64,000 nt of DNA from Acinetobacter sp. B51(2017) (GTDB taxonomy: Bacteria; Pseudomonadota; Gammaproteobacteria; Pseudomonadales; Moraxellaceae), in contig NZ_PJRJ01000004.1 of assembly GCF_003711395.1 (NCBI RefSeq), forward strand, positions 1-64,000, given 5' to 3'. The notes under the pieces are model-generated. The model searched no databases. It had not been told where the DNA came from and saw only the letters and a program-made list of their open reading frames with translations. Shown one piece after another: positions 18,310 through 27,297 of the stretch; positions within the stretch are counted from its first letter, which is position 1, and every line of letters begins with the position of its first letter. The translations under genes were made by a program, and so were the position numbers.

Positions 18310-19275
18310 TTACTCATCATCTTCTACAGGAGCAACAACCTTATCCGCCTTCTGCGCGCGAAGCTGTGCAATCAAACTCTGCATATCTTCAGGCATCGGG
18401 GCTTCAATGGTCGGATAACCCGGAATTTCTAAACGCATCGCATGTAAGCATAAACGACGTGGTTTTGGACCACGGTATTCTGTTTCATGACCGTATTTTT
18501 CATCACCCACTAAAGGATGACCAATACTTAAACCATGCACACGAATTTGATGGGTACGACCTGAAAGCGGTGAAGCATAAACCAGCGTGGCATGCATAAA
18601 GCGTTCTTGCACATTCCACTGGGTTTTTGACTCTTTACCTTCTTTAGACACGCGCACACGACGCTCACCATTTGGTAATTCATAACGGTGTAAGGGCTGA
18701 TCAATCAATTGCTTGTCTAAAGCGACTTTGCCTTTAACAACAGCGGCATAGGTTTTTTGGATTTTGTGTTCACGTAACAGATCTTGTAAGGTCTTTAACA
18801 CGCTACGCTTTTTAGAGATCATTACCAAACCTGAGGTATCACGGTCAATACGATGAATCAGCTCTAAATACTTTTTACCGCTTGCAGCACGCAAGCCTTC
18901 AATTAAGCCATATGCCACACCGCTACCGCCATGTACGGCAATACCTGAAGGTTTATTCACCACCATTAAGCCTTCGTCTTCATACACTACACGGGCAAGT
19001 AAGCTTTGCGCCACTTTATCAGAGACAGGTGCGGCTTCTTCTTTTTGTTCAAAACGGATTGGTGCGACACGAATTTGATCACCAATTTTAAGTTTCGTTT
19101 CTGCCTTCACACGCTTTTTGTTAATACGAACTTGACCTTCGCGGATTAAACGATAGATACGGCTTTTTGGCACGCCTTTTAAACGGCTAAATAAAAAATT
19201 ATCAATCCGCTGATCTAATTGATGTTCATCAACTTCGAACCAAGTGACAGCTTGCCATTGTTGGGTAGAATTCAT
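18310..19275 (-). CDS. rluC: 23S rRNA pseudouridine(955/2504/2580) synthase
   Basis: Converts uridines of 23S rRNA to pseudouridine. An N-terminal S4 RNA-binding domain (about residues 20-75, with RLKGVPKSRIYRLIREGQV) precedes the RluA-type catalytic domain, whose HRIDRDTSG motif (141-149) contains the catalytic Asp144. The length of 321 fits RluC. It is divergent from rne, an arrangement also known in E. coli, which supports RluC over RluD. Confidence 0.93.
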   Translation of the reverse strand: MNSTQQWQAVTWFEVDEHQLDQRIDNFLFSRLKGVPKSRIYRLIREGQVRINKKRVKAETKLKIGDQIRVAPIRFEQKEEAAPVSDKVAQSLLARVVYEDEGLMVVNKPSGIAVHGGSGVAYGLIEGLRAASGKKYLELIHRIDRDTSGLVMISKKRSVLKTLQDLLREHKIQKTYAAVVKGKVALDKQLIDQPLHRYELPNGERRVRVSKEGKESKTQWNVQERFMHATLVYASPLSGRTHQIRVHGLSIGHPLVGDEKYGHETEYRGPKPRRLCLHAMRLEIPGYPTIEAPMPEDMQSLIAQLRAQKADKVVAPVEDDE

Positions 19276-20010
19276 ACAGTTACTATGACCTAAAAAAATA
19301 CTAAAATTGAATAAAAAATGTTCGGTTAGGCTATTCTTTTCACAAGAAAGATCAGTTTAGCCCATAGGCAGATGATGCAAGGTTTGATATAGTCAGCGCA
19401 CGGAAACCACCGTAACTGAGTCGGAATTTAAACAAAAACCTGTTTTTAGGCTTTGTTCAATTAAATGAATCACTCAATTAGCTCGGAAAGGTCCCAAAAG
19501 AATATGCCAACGCCGAGGGCTTATTATATCGGCAAAACCTGCAAACTGTTGCGTTAATTTGTACCTCGGTACATAAATCAGTTTGCCCGAAAAAATATGT
19601 CGCCAACCTTAGGTTGGTTTTTAAACGTAAACTGATACACATCAGATTCGTCGCCCCTGCACTATTTCAGGCTACAGCGTTTGATGCATTGGATCTGCAC
19701 AATTTGTAAAGATACGACGTTCATTCCGTATCAAGACATTCTATCTAAAAGAGAGGGATGCTCTTCGAGCAATGTGACAGTGAAAGTTATTCATCCAATG
19801 CACCGCATGTCCGCCAGTGAAACACGTAGGTTGACTTTAATCGTTTAAAGATTGAAGCCGTATTGCTTAACCATCAATACGAGAATCATACGCCTTCGCC
19901 AACCCATTTGGCAGGTTAAAAAAGCTTAGAACAAATCTAAGCATTGATCCGTGATGTTTTATAAGCAAGTCGCGACCTTATGCTGTGTATCACTATAAGG
20001 TGTTACACCC
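19276..20010 (+). promoter_or_regulatory. Long structured leader of rne
   Basis: The 735 bases between rluC and rne code for nothing credible. Inverted repeats on the plus strand include a terminator-like hairpin at 19603-19622, GATACG/CGTATC (19711-19732), TGCTC/GAGCA (19759-19771), CTTTAA/TTAAAG (19835-19850), CGTATTG/CAATACG (19859-19881) and GCTTAGA/TCTAAGC (19924-19942). In Enterobacteriaceae the rne 5' UTR is cut by RNase E itself for autoregulation; a similar role here is inference. Confidence 0.65.
19603..19622 (+). terminator. Terminator-like hairpin inside the rne leader
   Basis: CCAACC (19603-19608) pairs with GGTTGG (19612-19617) around TTA and is followed by TTTTT. Six base pairs, four of them G-C, make a plausible intrinsic terminator or attenuator, about 390 bases before the rne start. 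It could end a short leader-derived RNA. Confidence 0.5.
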
Positions 20011-23000
20011 ATGAAACGTATGTTGATTAATGCAACACATGCCGAAGAAATTCGCGTTGCACTTGTCACTGGTCAGCGTCTTTACGATTTTGATTTAGAA
20101 AACCGTACCCGTGAGCAGAAAAAATCGAATATCTACAAAGGTCATGTGACTCGCGTTGAGCCATCACTTGAAGCTGTCTTTGTCGAATATGGTGCACAGC
20201 GTCAAGGCTTTTTGTCGATGCGCGAAATCGCCAATTCTTATTATCAAGCTGACCCACGTCAAACTACGAACATTCGTGAATTGATTACAGAGGGTACTGA
20301 GCTTTTAGTACAAGTTGAAAAAGAAGAACGTGGCAATAAAGGTGCTGCGCTTTCGACCTTTATTTCATTGGCTGGTCGTTATTTAGTTTTAATGCCAAAC
20401 AATCCAAAAGGTGGCGGTATTAGCCGTCAAATTTCGGGTGCGGTGCGTGAAGAACTCAAAGAAATGCTGGCAGCACTCAATATTCCTCGTGGTATGAGCG
20501 TGATTGTACGTACTGCGGGTATTGGTCGTTCACAAGAAGAATTACAGCTTGATTTACAACACCTGATGGATCTTTGGGCACAAATCCAAAGCACCTCTAG
20601 TTCAGGTCCTTCACCTATGTTGGTGCATCAAGAAGCGGGTGTGGTGACACGCGCGATTCGTGACTATTTACGTGATGATGTTGCAGAAATTTTAATTGAC
20701 TCAGAGCAAGCCTATAACGAAGCGTATAACTTTGTGAAAGCAGTGATGCCACGTCAGTTAGATAAGCTAAAAACATACACGCTCAATGAACCTTTATTTG
20801 CGCATTTTGGCGTCGAAAGCCAAATCCAAACCGCTTATGAACGTGAAGTGAAATTGCCTTCTGGCGGTTCAATCGTGATTGACCAAACTGAAGCATTAGT
20901 GTCAATTGACATTAACTCAGCAAAATCTACTCGCGGTCATGACGTAGAAAAAACTGCGTTAAATACCAATTTAGAAGCTGCTGAAGAAATCGCACGTCAA
21001 CTTCGTTTACGTGACATCGGTGGTTTAGTGGTGATCGATTTTATCGACATGACGAAAGACCGTAACCAACGTATGGTTGAAGCCAAATTACGTGAAGCAA
21101 CGCAAAGCGACCGTGCACGTATTCAATTTGGTCAATTGTCACGTTTTGGTTTAATGGAAATGAGCCGTCAACGCTTACGTCCATCTTTAGAAGAAGCAAC
21201 AGGTTACGTGTGCCCACGCTGTCATGGTACAGGTATGGTACGTGATCTTCGTTCTTTATCACTTTCGATTATGCGTAAAGTGGAAGAGATCGCGCTACGT
21301 GAACGTCATGGTGAAGTTCAAGTTCAAGTGCCTGTAGAGATTGCCGCGTTCTTACTCAACGAAAAACGTCATAGTCTGGTTTATTTAGAACAAACCTCGA
21401 ATGTTCGTGTAACCGTATTACCGCACCCGCATTTAGAAACTCCACACTACGAAATTTCGTACAACCCTGAAGGCTTTGCGCCAACCAGTTATGAACGCAC
21501 CGAAGCGACACGTAACAGCGAAAAAGAATTGGGTTATGAATCGTCTGAGTGGCATTTAGAAGAAGCAGAGCATAACCATGCCCCTGCTCAAGCACCACAA
21601 CAAGAAAAAAACAACAAACGTAACAGTAAACAGCAGCACAACCAAGTTGCTGCACAGCCACAAGTGGCCGCTGCACCTGCTACGCCAGCCGTTGCTGCAT
21701 CTAGCCCATGTGCATGGTTAGAAAACTTGTTTGTTCAAAAACAAGCCAAAACTGTAGATCAAGCACGTACTGCCAATAACGCTGCCGCTGCAATTGAACA
21801 AATGGTCAATGGCGGTGCAGTGAGCCGTGGTCAATTTGGTCAAGTGAATCACACAGCAGTTGCACCAACAGCATCTATTGAAAGCAGTAACGCATACCTT
21901 GCGCCTTCAACTGTGGCTAAAACTGAACGTGATGACAAATCTGTAGAACGTGAAGAAAAACCACGTCACAACAGCAACAACAAAAAGCCACGTAACAATA
22001 AGCACAAAGAACCGCGTGAACAAGTTGCTGCACAAGAAGCTGTACATCAAGTGCATGAAGAAGTGGTGCAAATCTCACGTCAAGAGCAACGTCAAGAAGC
22101 GCGTGAAAACAAACGCAATTCACGTCGTCAGCATCACAATAATGAGCCAACACAAGTACAGCCAGAAGTTCAAGCGTCTGAACCAGCTGTGCAACGTCGT
22201 GACCGTCGCAATCAACCGCGTCCTGAACGTCCAGTACGTCAACGTGATCCAAGCGTATTAAACGATACGCCTGCTCCAGCACCAGTAGCTGCGGTTGCAA
22301 ACAATGACAAGCAACCTAAAGTGGAAGTGGTTGAAGTGCCACGTCAAGACATCACCCCAACTGCTTTGGTGGTGAATATTGATCAAGCGCAGAGTGATAT
22401 TGTCGCTTTAGCACCTCAAGCTGCTGCAGTAAAATCTGAACGTCAAGAACGCCCGCAACGTGGTCATAAAAACGAAGCGCGTGAACGTCGTAGTGAAAAG
22501 GTAGCAGTTCAATCCCCTGTAGAAGTTGCAGTGGTTGAACAAGAAGTGGTGGCTGCGCCTGTAGTAGCTGTGGAAGAAAAACCACAGCAACAACAACCGG
22601 TAAAACGTGCCAGCAATGACCCACGTCAACGTCGTCGCGAGCAACGTCAAACTAAAACTCAATCTGCTCAAGCACCTAAACTACGTGCCACTGAAGTACC
22701 CACTTTAGCGCAGTACAGCATTGGTAGCTTGATTCGTCAGGTGTACGGCGAAGATTGTTCAGTGCTGATTGAACAATTTGGTTTATTACCAACCTTTAAC
22801 CGTGCTTTGCAAAAGTTCACTGATGAATACGCAGCTAGCCTTGCCAAAAGTGCAACATCTGTAGAAACGCCAGCAGAGAAAAAGCCTGTTACTCGTGATG
22901 TAGAAGTTGCCAAGGCACAACCTGAAGCTGAGCCTGCACCGGTGTTAGCGCTTACGCCACCTAAAGCGGTCGCGCGTGTTGCTAATGATCCGCGTGAGCG

Positions 23001-23427
23001 TCGCCGTTTAGCCAAACAAGCTGCTGAACAAGCGTTTGAGCAAGCGAAAAAAGCACAGGAAGTTGCACTACAACCTGTTGAAGTCGAAGCTGTCGAAGCA
23101 CCTACGACACCTGAAACTACTGCGCCTCTAGACGTTGCCATTGATGCGCAAGCACAAGGTGTGGTTGAGCCTGTAGCAGAACCAACACCTGTCATAGATG
23201 ACAAGGCTACAGCATCAAGTATGCCTGAGTTAGCAGAACCGGTTGCGGTAAAAATGCAGGCTGAAGAAGTCGAAATCACGGCTGTGACCACTGCAGAAAC
23301 TGAGCAGAATGTTGCCACTGATGAAGCCAGCAGTGAAGATGCAGCCAAAGTTAGCAAAGACAAAAACGCACGTCCACGTCGTCCGCGTGGTCGTCCGCCA
23401 AAAAAAGCGACGCCAACTGCTGAATAA
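20011..23427 (+). CDS. rne: Ribonuclease E
   Basis: The endonuclease that starts mRNA decay and processes rRNA and tRNA. The N-terminal half holds the S1 domain (about 37-125), the 5'-sensor and the DNase-I-like domain with the metal ligands Asp300 ([12 protein letters not shown]) and Asp343 (VIDFIDM). The zinc-link CPRCHG is at 401-406. Beyond about residue 520 comes a disordered Gln/Arg/Glu/Ala-rich scaffold that would bind RNA and degradosome partners. The motif NDPRQRRR near 867 recurs as NDPRERRR near 991, with an ordered-looking block between them. Length is 1138. It follows a long structured leader and ends at an intrinsic terminator. Confidence 0.97.
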   Translation: MKRMLINATHAEEIRVALVTGQRLYDFDLENRTREQKKSNIYKGHVTRVEPSLEAVFVEYGAQRQGFLSMREIANSYYQADPRQTTNIRELITEGTELLVQVEKEERGNKGAALSTFISLAGRYLVLMPNNPKGGGISRQISGAVREELKEMLAALNIPRGMSVIVRTAGIGRSQEELQLDLQHLMDLWAQIQSTSSSGPSPMLVHQEAGVVTRAIRDYLRDDVAEILIDSEQAYNEAYNFVKAVMPRQLDKLKTYTLNEPLFAHFGVESQIQTAYEREVKLPSGGSIVIDQTEALVSIDINSAKSTRGHDVEKTALNTNLEAAEEIARQLRLRDIGGLVVIDFIDMTKDRNQRMVEAKLREATQSDRARIQFGQLSRFGLMEMSRQRLRPSLEEATGYVCPRCHGTGMVRDLRSLSLSIMRKVEEIALRERHGEVQVQVPVEIAAFLLNEKRHSLVYLEQTSNVRVTVLPHPHLETPHYEISYNPEGFAPTSYERTEATRNSEKELGYESSEWHLEEAEHNHAPAQAPQQEKNNKRNSKQQHNQVAAQPQVAAAPATPAVAASSPCAWLENLFVQKQAKTVDQARTANNAAAAIEQMVNGGAVSRGQFGQVNHTAVAPTASIESSNAYLAPSTVAKTERDDKSVEREEKPRHNSNNKKPRNNKHKEPREQVAAQEAVHQVHEEVVQISRQEQRQEARENKRNSRRQHHNNEPTQVQPEVQASEPAVQRRDRRNQPRPERPVRQRDPSVLNDTPAPAPVAAVANNDKQPKVEVVEVPRQDITPTALVVNIDQAQSDIVALAPQAAAVKSERQERPQRGHKNEARERRSEKVAVQSPVEVAVVEQEVVAAPVVAVEEKPQQQQPVKRASNDPRQRRREQRQTKTQSAQAPKLRATEVPTLAQYSIGSLIRQVYGEDCSVLIEQFGLLPTFNRALQKFTDEYAASLAKSATSVETPAEKKPVTRDVEVAKAQPEAEPAPVLALTPPKAVARVANDPRERRRLAKQAAEQAFEQAKKAQEVALQPVEVEAVEAPTTPETTAPLDVAIDAQAQGVVEPVAEPTPVIDDKATASSMPELAEPVAVKMQAEEVEITAVTTAETEQNVATDEASSEDAAKVSKDKNARPRRPRGRPPKKATPTAE

Positions 23428-23457
23428 AGCATGCTGTAAGCTAAAGTCTTAACTAAA

Positions 23458-23487
23458 CCTAGCCGCTTCGGTGGCTGGGTTTTTTTA
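23458..23487 (+). terminator. rne terminator
   Basis: CCTAGCCGC pairs with GTGGCTGGG around a TTCG tetraloop, followed by seven T. Confidence 0.92.
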
Positions 23488-23572
23488 ATCGTGTTAATGC
23501 GTTATTGTTATAAAATTGAATCACCTAACCCCAATCATCCAGCAGATTAGATGACGAATAAATAGGATTCTT

Positions 23573-25414
23573 ATGAGCCAAACATCACAGAGCGATCTTA
23601 TTGGTATTGCTGAAGTTGCAGCAAAATTACCGAAATTTATGCGCAAAGTGCCACACTTAATTAGTGGTCTCAAACAAGCTTATTTGCGGACGTTTAATAC
23701 GCCTGCTGGACTTGGTCTGGCCTTTGAAAAAGCAGTGAAACGTAACCCACATGGCTATGCTTTACTCTTCGAAGAGCAAAAATTTACCTATAACCAACTC
23801 AATGCATGGGCCAACCAAATTGCCCATTATTATTTGTCATTGGGTGCGCGTAAAGGCGACGTCATTGCAGTGATGCTGGAAAATCGCCCTGAGCTGATTG
23901 CCACTGTTTTAGGTCTTGCCAAGCTTGGGGTCACTGCTGCTTTAGTGAATACCTCACAAACAGGTAAAGTTTTAATTCACAGCATTAATTTAGTCAAACC
24001 GATTGCACTCATTGTGGGCGAAGAATGTCGTGGCGCAGTAGATGAAATTCGTCAAGCGCTAGAAATTAATGAAGATCGTTTCCATTGGTTTGCTGATCAA
24101 CCGACGACTTTACAACATGGCACTGCCCCAACAGGTTATTTAAACCTTGCTCAATTGGTGGATAACTTTGCCCGCTTTAACCCACCAACTACAGGCAAAG
24201 TACAGGGTAAAGATGGCTTATTCTATATTTATACTTCAGGCACCACAGGCCTACCGAAAGCCGTGGTGTTTAGCAATAGCCGTTGGACGCTGGCTTATGG
24301 CACCTATGGCCACGTATTAGCCTTAAATAAAGATGACGTCATGTATGTGACGCTGCCGCTGTATCACGCGACAGGCATCGTGGTGTGTTGGTGTGGCGTG
24401 ATTGCCAGCAGTGGTGCACTTGCCATCCGTCGTAAATACTCAACTTCTTCTTTCTGGCAAGATGTAAAAAAATTTGATGCTTCTGCCATTGGTTACGTCG
24501 GTGAGCTGTGCCGTTATTTAATGGATGCACCTGAATCTGAGCTTGATCACGATCATCGTGTGAAAAAAATGATTGGTAACGGTATGCGTCCTAATATTTG
24601 GGACAAATTTAAAGCCCGTTTTGGCGTAGAAGAAGTCTTAGAACTGTATGGTTCAAGTGAAGGCAACGTCGGTTTTAGTAATGTCTTTAACTTTGACAAC
24701 ACGGTTGGCTTCTCACCTACTCCTTATGCTGTGATTGAGTTTGATAAAGACAAAAATGAACCAATTTTGGATGAACATGGCTACTGTAAACGGGTCAAAA
24801 AAGGTGAAACAGGGCTACTGATTGGAAAAATCACCCGTCGCTCACCGTTTGATGGCTATACCGATAGTAGCAAAAACCAAGCTGTAATTATGCAAAATGT
24901 GTTTAAGCAAGGCGATGCCTTCTTTAATACCGGTGATTTAGTGCGTGACATTGGTTTCCGTCATGCGCAATTTATCGACCGTTTAGGCGACACTTTCCGC
25001 TGGAAAGGTGAAAACGTCTCGACCACCCAAGTCGAAAACATTGTCAGTGACTATCCTAAAATCGCCAATGCCGTAGTTTATGGGGTAGAAGTACCGCATA
25101 CCAATGGTCGTGCCGGCATGGTGGCCATCACTTTAGCCGAAGATGCCACACTCACTGAGCAAGATTTAAGCGCTATGTTGACTCATTTTAAAAATGAGCT
25201 GCCTGCTTATGCGGTGCCACTGTTTGTACGTGTACAAGAGCAAGTCGAAACCACCGGTACCTTTAAGTACCTTAAAAACAAATTAAAGACTCAAGGTTTT
25301 AATATTCACGAAACCGATGAGCGAATTTTAGTGTTATTGCCAGGTCAAAAAAGCTATTGTGATTTAACGGCAGAAATCTATCACAATATCCAAGCTTACA
25401 AATACCGCTTCTAA
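23573..25414 (+). CDS. Long-chain acyl-CoA synthetase, FATP/very-long-chain type
   Basis: Activates fatty acids to acyl-CoA with ATP, coupling uptake to metabolism. The AMP-binding P-loop YTSGTTGLPKA is near residue 220, followed by LYGSSEGNVGFSN, the GDLVRDIGF motif and the fatty-acid-binding motif DRLGDTFRWKGENVSTTQVE, which is characteristic of the FATP (SLC27-like) branch. The 613-residue length fits that branch. AGGA lies upstream of the ATG. It is monocistronic, between the rne terminator and the tRNA-Lys cluster. Confidence 0.9.
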   Translation: MSQTSQSDLIGIAEVAAKLPKFMRKVPHLISGLKQAYLRTFNTPAGLGLAFEKAVKRNPHGYALLFEEQKFTYNQLNAWANQIAHYYLSLGARKGDVIAVMLENRPELIATVLGLAKLGVTAALVNTSQTGKVLIHSINLVKPIALIVGEECRGAVDEIRQALEINEDRFHWFADQPTTLQHGTAPTGYLNLAQLVDNFARFNPPTTGKVQGKDGLFYIYTSGTTGLPKAVVFSNSRWTLAYGTYGHVLALNKDDVMYVTLPLYHATGIVVCWCGVIASSGALAIRRKYSTSSFWQDVKKFDASAIGYVGELCRYLMDAPESELDHDHRVKKMIGNGMRPNIWDKFKARFGVEEVLELYGSSEGNVGFSNVFNFDNTVGFSPTPYAVIEFDKDKNEPILDEHGYCKRVKKGETGLLIGKITRRSPFDGYTDSSKNQAVIMQNVFKQGDAFFNTGDLVRDIGFRHAQFIDRLGDTFRWKGENVSTTQVENIVSDYPKIANAVVYGVEVPHTNGRAGMVAITLAEDATLTEQDLSAMLTHFKNELPAYAVPLFVRVQEQVETTGTFKYLKNKLKTQGFNIHETDERILVLLPGQKSYCDLTAEIYHNIQAYKYRF

Positions 25415-25490
25415 ATCGGTTGTTTTTTGACATAAAAATCGCAATTTGTTGCATTTATAAGCAACCATGCAAAACTTTGTGATTTTTCCC

Positions 25491-25518
25491 TTGCGCTCCC
25501 CTGAAATCTTGCTACAAT
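25491..25518 (+). promoter_or_regulatory. Promoter of the tRNA-Lys cluster
   Basis: A -35-like TTGCGC (25491-25496) and a -10-like TACAAT (25513-25518) are 16 bases apart, followed 20 bases later by the first tRNA. Confidence 0.65.
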
Positions 25519-25538
25519 ACGACCCATCAAAACGAGAT

Positions 25539-25614
25539 GGGTCGTTAGCTCAGTTGGTAGAGCAGTAGACTTTTAATCTATTGGTCCCGCGTTCGAGTCG
25601 CGGACGACCCACCA
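25539..25614 (+). tRNA. tRNA-Lys (anticodon TTT), copy 1
   Basis: 76 bases including the encoded CCA. The acceptor arms GGGTCGT and ACGACCC pair, the D-loop AGCTCAGTTGGTAGAGC and the TTCGAGTC T-loop are canonical, and the anticodon loop reads CTTTTAA with anticodon TTT. Confidence 0.98.
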
Positions 25615-25638
25615 CTTATTTTGATAAATCTTTGAGAT

Positions 25639-25714
25639 GGGTCGTTAGCTCAGTTGGTAGAGCAGTAGACTTTTAATCTATTGGTCCCGCGTTCGAGTCG
25701 CGGACGACCCACCA
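25639..25714 (+). tRNA. tRNA-Lys (anticodon TTT), copy 2
   Basis: Identical to copy 1 over all 76 bases including CCA; the spacer before it is 24 bases and unrelated to the next spacer. Confidence 0.98.
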
Positions 25715-25747
25715 TCTTATCAAAGATTGATGTATTACATTTTGAAT

Positions 25748-25823
25748 GGGTCGTTAGCTCAGTTGGTAGAGCAGTAGACTTTTAATCTATTGGTCCCGCG
25801 TTCGAGTCGCGGACGACCCACCA
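25748..25823 (+). tRNA. tRNA-Lys (anticodon TTT), copy 3
   Basis: Identical to the two other copies; the preceding spacer is 33 bases. A terminator follows directly, so the three are probably one transcript. Confidence 0.98.
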
Positions 25824-25826
25824 TTC

Positions 25827-25872
25827 AATCCAAATATTCAATATTACATAAAGTAATGTTGGATTTTTTTTT
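25827..25872 (+). terminator. Terminator of the tRNA-Lys operon
   Basis: ATTAC/GTAAT around ATAAA extends outward, with a bulge, to TCCAA/TTGGA; nine T follow. Confidence 0.8.
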
Positions 25873-25883
25873 GCCTGTTGGTT

Positions 25884-26480
25884 TTACTCAATCTTCAACA
25901 ATTTATATGCCTGAGTTGGGAAACGCTTGGTTTTGGCAAAATAATCACGATTCACTTGGCTGGCATTGGCAATCTTATCTAAGTCCATAACAATATTACC
26001 TTCATGGTCAATATTATAAAAAAACTCTACTCCACTTGCACGATGTAAAGTAATTTGATGAGTCTGTGAGTTATAAGACCAAGTGTCTTGACGATATTGA
26101 TCTTCAGATGCAGATTGAATACTGCCTAAATAGATAATAGTACGGTGTGCGGTGCCATCTTCTAATAAGCTAATCATAAAGTCTGCTGTACCCTCTTTAC
26201 AGAAAATAAAAGGGTCATCACAGCGCATCACCACCTTATAGCGCCCGACATAAGGACGAGCTTGTTCAGGTACTTTAGCATTACTCACACGATTGTGCCC
26301 AGGTAGTACGACTTCACTGGCAATTTGCCGCAGCTTTTGCCCTTCGACTTGTTGAGCTATTTTTTCACGTAAAGCTTCATCCACAATAGGATGATGACTC
26401 GCGTATTGACTATCACAGGCAATGAGGGCTGATACTAAAATACTTAGCCCTGCTGTTATAGTTGACTGTTTTAATCGCAC
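25884..26480 (-). CDS. Putative lipoprotein of unknown function
   Basis: The N-terminus is a lipoprotein signal peptide with lipobox LIAC (Cys22), so the mature protein is a lipid-anchored envelope protein of about 177 residues. It has a pair of Cys in MRCDDPFIFCKEG and a beta-rich middle (TADFMISLLEDGTAHRTIIYLG) as in small copper-resistance or META-like domains, but I do not recognise the family. The start is GTG at 26478-26480, supported by AAGGAA 8 bases upstream. No partner gene is evident. Confidence 0.75.
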   Translation of the reverse strand: MRLKQSTITAGLSILVSALIACDSQYASHHPIVDEALREKIAQQVEGQKLRQIASEVVLPGHNRVSNAKVPEQARPYVGRYKVVMRCDDPFIFCKEGTADFMISLLEDGTAHRTIIYLGSIQSASEDQYRQDTWSYNSQTHQITLHRASGVEFFYNIDHEGNIVMDLDKIANASQVNRDYFAKTKRFPTQAYKLLKIE

Positions 26481-26728
26481 TTAAATTTTCCTTATACGAT
26501 TAAGTTCAATCTTCCTGTACCCAATCTTAGTGATGTTATTGGCAATAATTTATATGTTATGTGATTCATAGCTTAATGCCATTTATTTTATGCAACTATT
26601 GTCCTCAACGAGAATGACTGTTTACATAAATTAACTATTTTTTTCACCTAGCAGGCTTTAAAGAAAATTTAATTAACCCCATCTTATAATGAGATGATTT
26701 AAGTCGCTGATATTTTTAGGAGAACTCA

Positions 26729-26968
26729 ATGGCCAATGTTGGTTTATATCGCTCACAACGCTCAAACATGATTGCAGGTGTTATGGGTGGTATTGCTGAA
26801 CGTTTTGGTTGGAATGCGAATTTATTGCGTATTATCTTTGTCTTAGTATCAGTTATGAGTGCTGCCTTTCCTGGTATTTTAGTCTATTTGGTTTTATGGT
26901 TGGTGATGCCTAAACAACAGGCAATACCCCATACCCACCTGCGCACTGTCTACGACAGTAAAAAATAA
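26729..26968 (+). CDS. PspC-domain membrane protein
   Basis: At 79 residues it consists of a PspC domain: the polar GLYRSQRSNMIAGVMGGIAERFG start, then a transmembrane region with IIFVLVSVMSAAFPGILVYLVLWLVMP. PspC proteins take part in envelope-stress sensing with PspA/PspB, but no other psp gene is nearby, so a stand-alone role is likely. AGGAGA precedes the ATG. Confidence 0.85.
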   Translation: MANVGLYRSQRSNMIAGVMGGIAERFGWNANLLRIIFVLVSVMSAAFPGILVYLVLWLVMPKQQAIPHTHLRTVYDSKK

Positions 26969-27297
26969 TAGCAAGCCAGGCACTACTTTATGTCGTGCTT
27001 TGTTGGATATTGTCTTTAAAGTTTTTATCTATAATATAAAAGCCTATAATTGTAGTTTGTAGGCTTTTTATCATTTATTTTATTTTATAAAGAAAATAAA
27101 AATTATTTAAAATTATTATATATAACAAATACATAAAAACATTTTATTCTTGCAATCCCCTCTTAAAACTTAAAGTAATTGATTCTTTTTTATGTGATTG
27201 ATTTATATGTATTTTAGTTTAAAGCATTGTGCTCTTCATTTACAAAAAAATCAAAAAATGTTAATTATGTCGCAAATCTTCTTACGAGATAATAACA
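26969..27297. other. Non-coding region before the autotransporter gene
   Basis: A very A+T-rich stretch. It contains the terminator of the PspC gene and presumably the autotransporter promoter. No other structure was recognised. Confidence 0.5.
27038..27071 (+). terminator. Terminator of the PspC gene
   Basis: AAAAGCCTA (27038-27046) pairs with TAGGCTTTT (27060-27068) and runs into a T stretch. Confidence 0.75.

Noticed and set aside
21917..22300. Open minus-strand frame opposite the Gln-rich middle of rne
   Set aside because: Its Leu/Asp/Val-rich sequence is what the antisense of Gln/Arg/His repeats gives; no family resemblance.
22737..23432. Open minus-strand frame of 231 codons opposite the end of rne
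   Set aside because: It is a shadow of the Ala/Glu-rich RNase E tail, with a Ser/Ala-rich composition and no ribosome-binding site.
25539..25823. Regular 76-base repeats, possible CRISPR or tandem array
   Set aside because: They are three tRNA-Lys genes with unequal spacers.
25600..25900. Integration site for a genomic island at the tRNA-Lys cluster
   Set aside because: No integrase gene or displaced direct repeat of a tRNA 3' end was seen; the following genes are ordinary.
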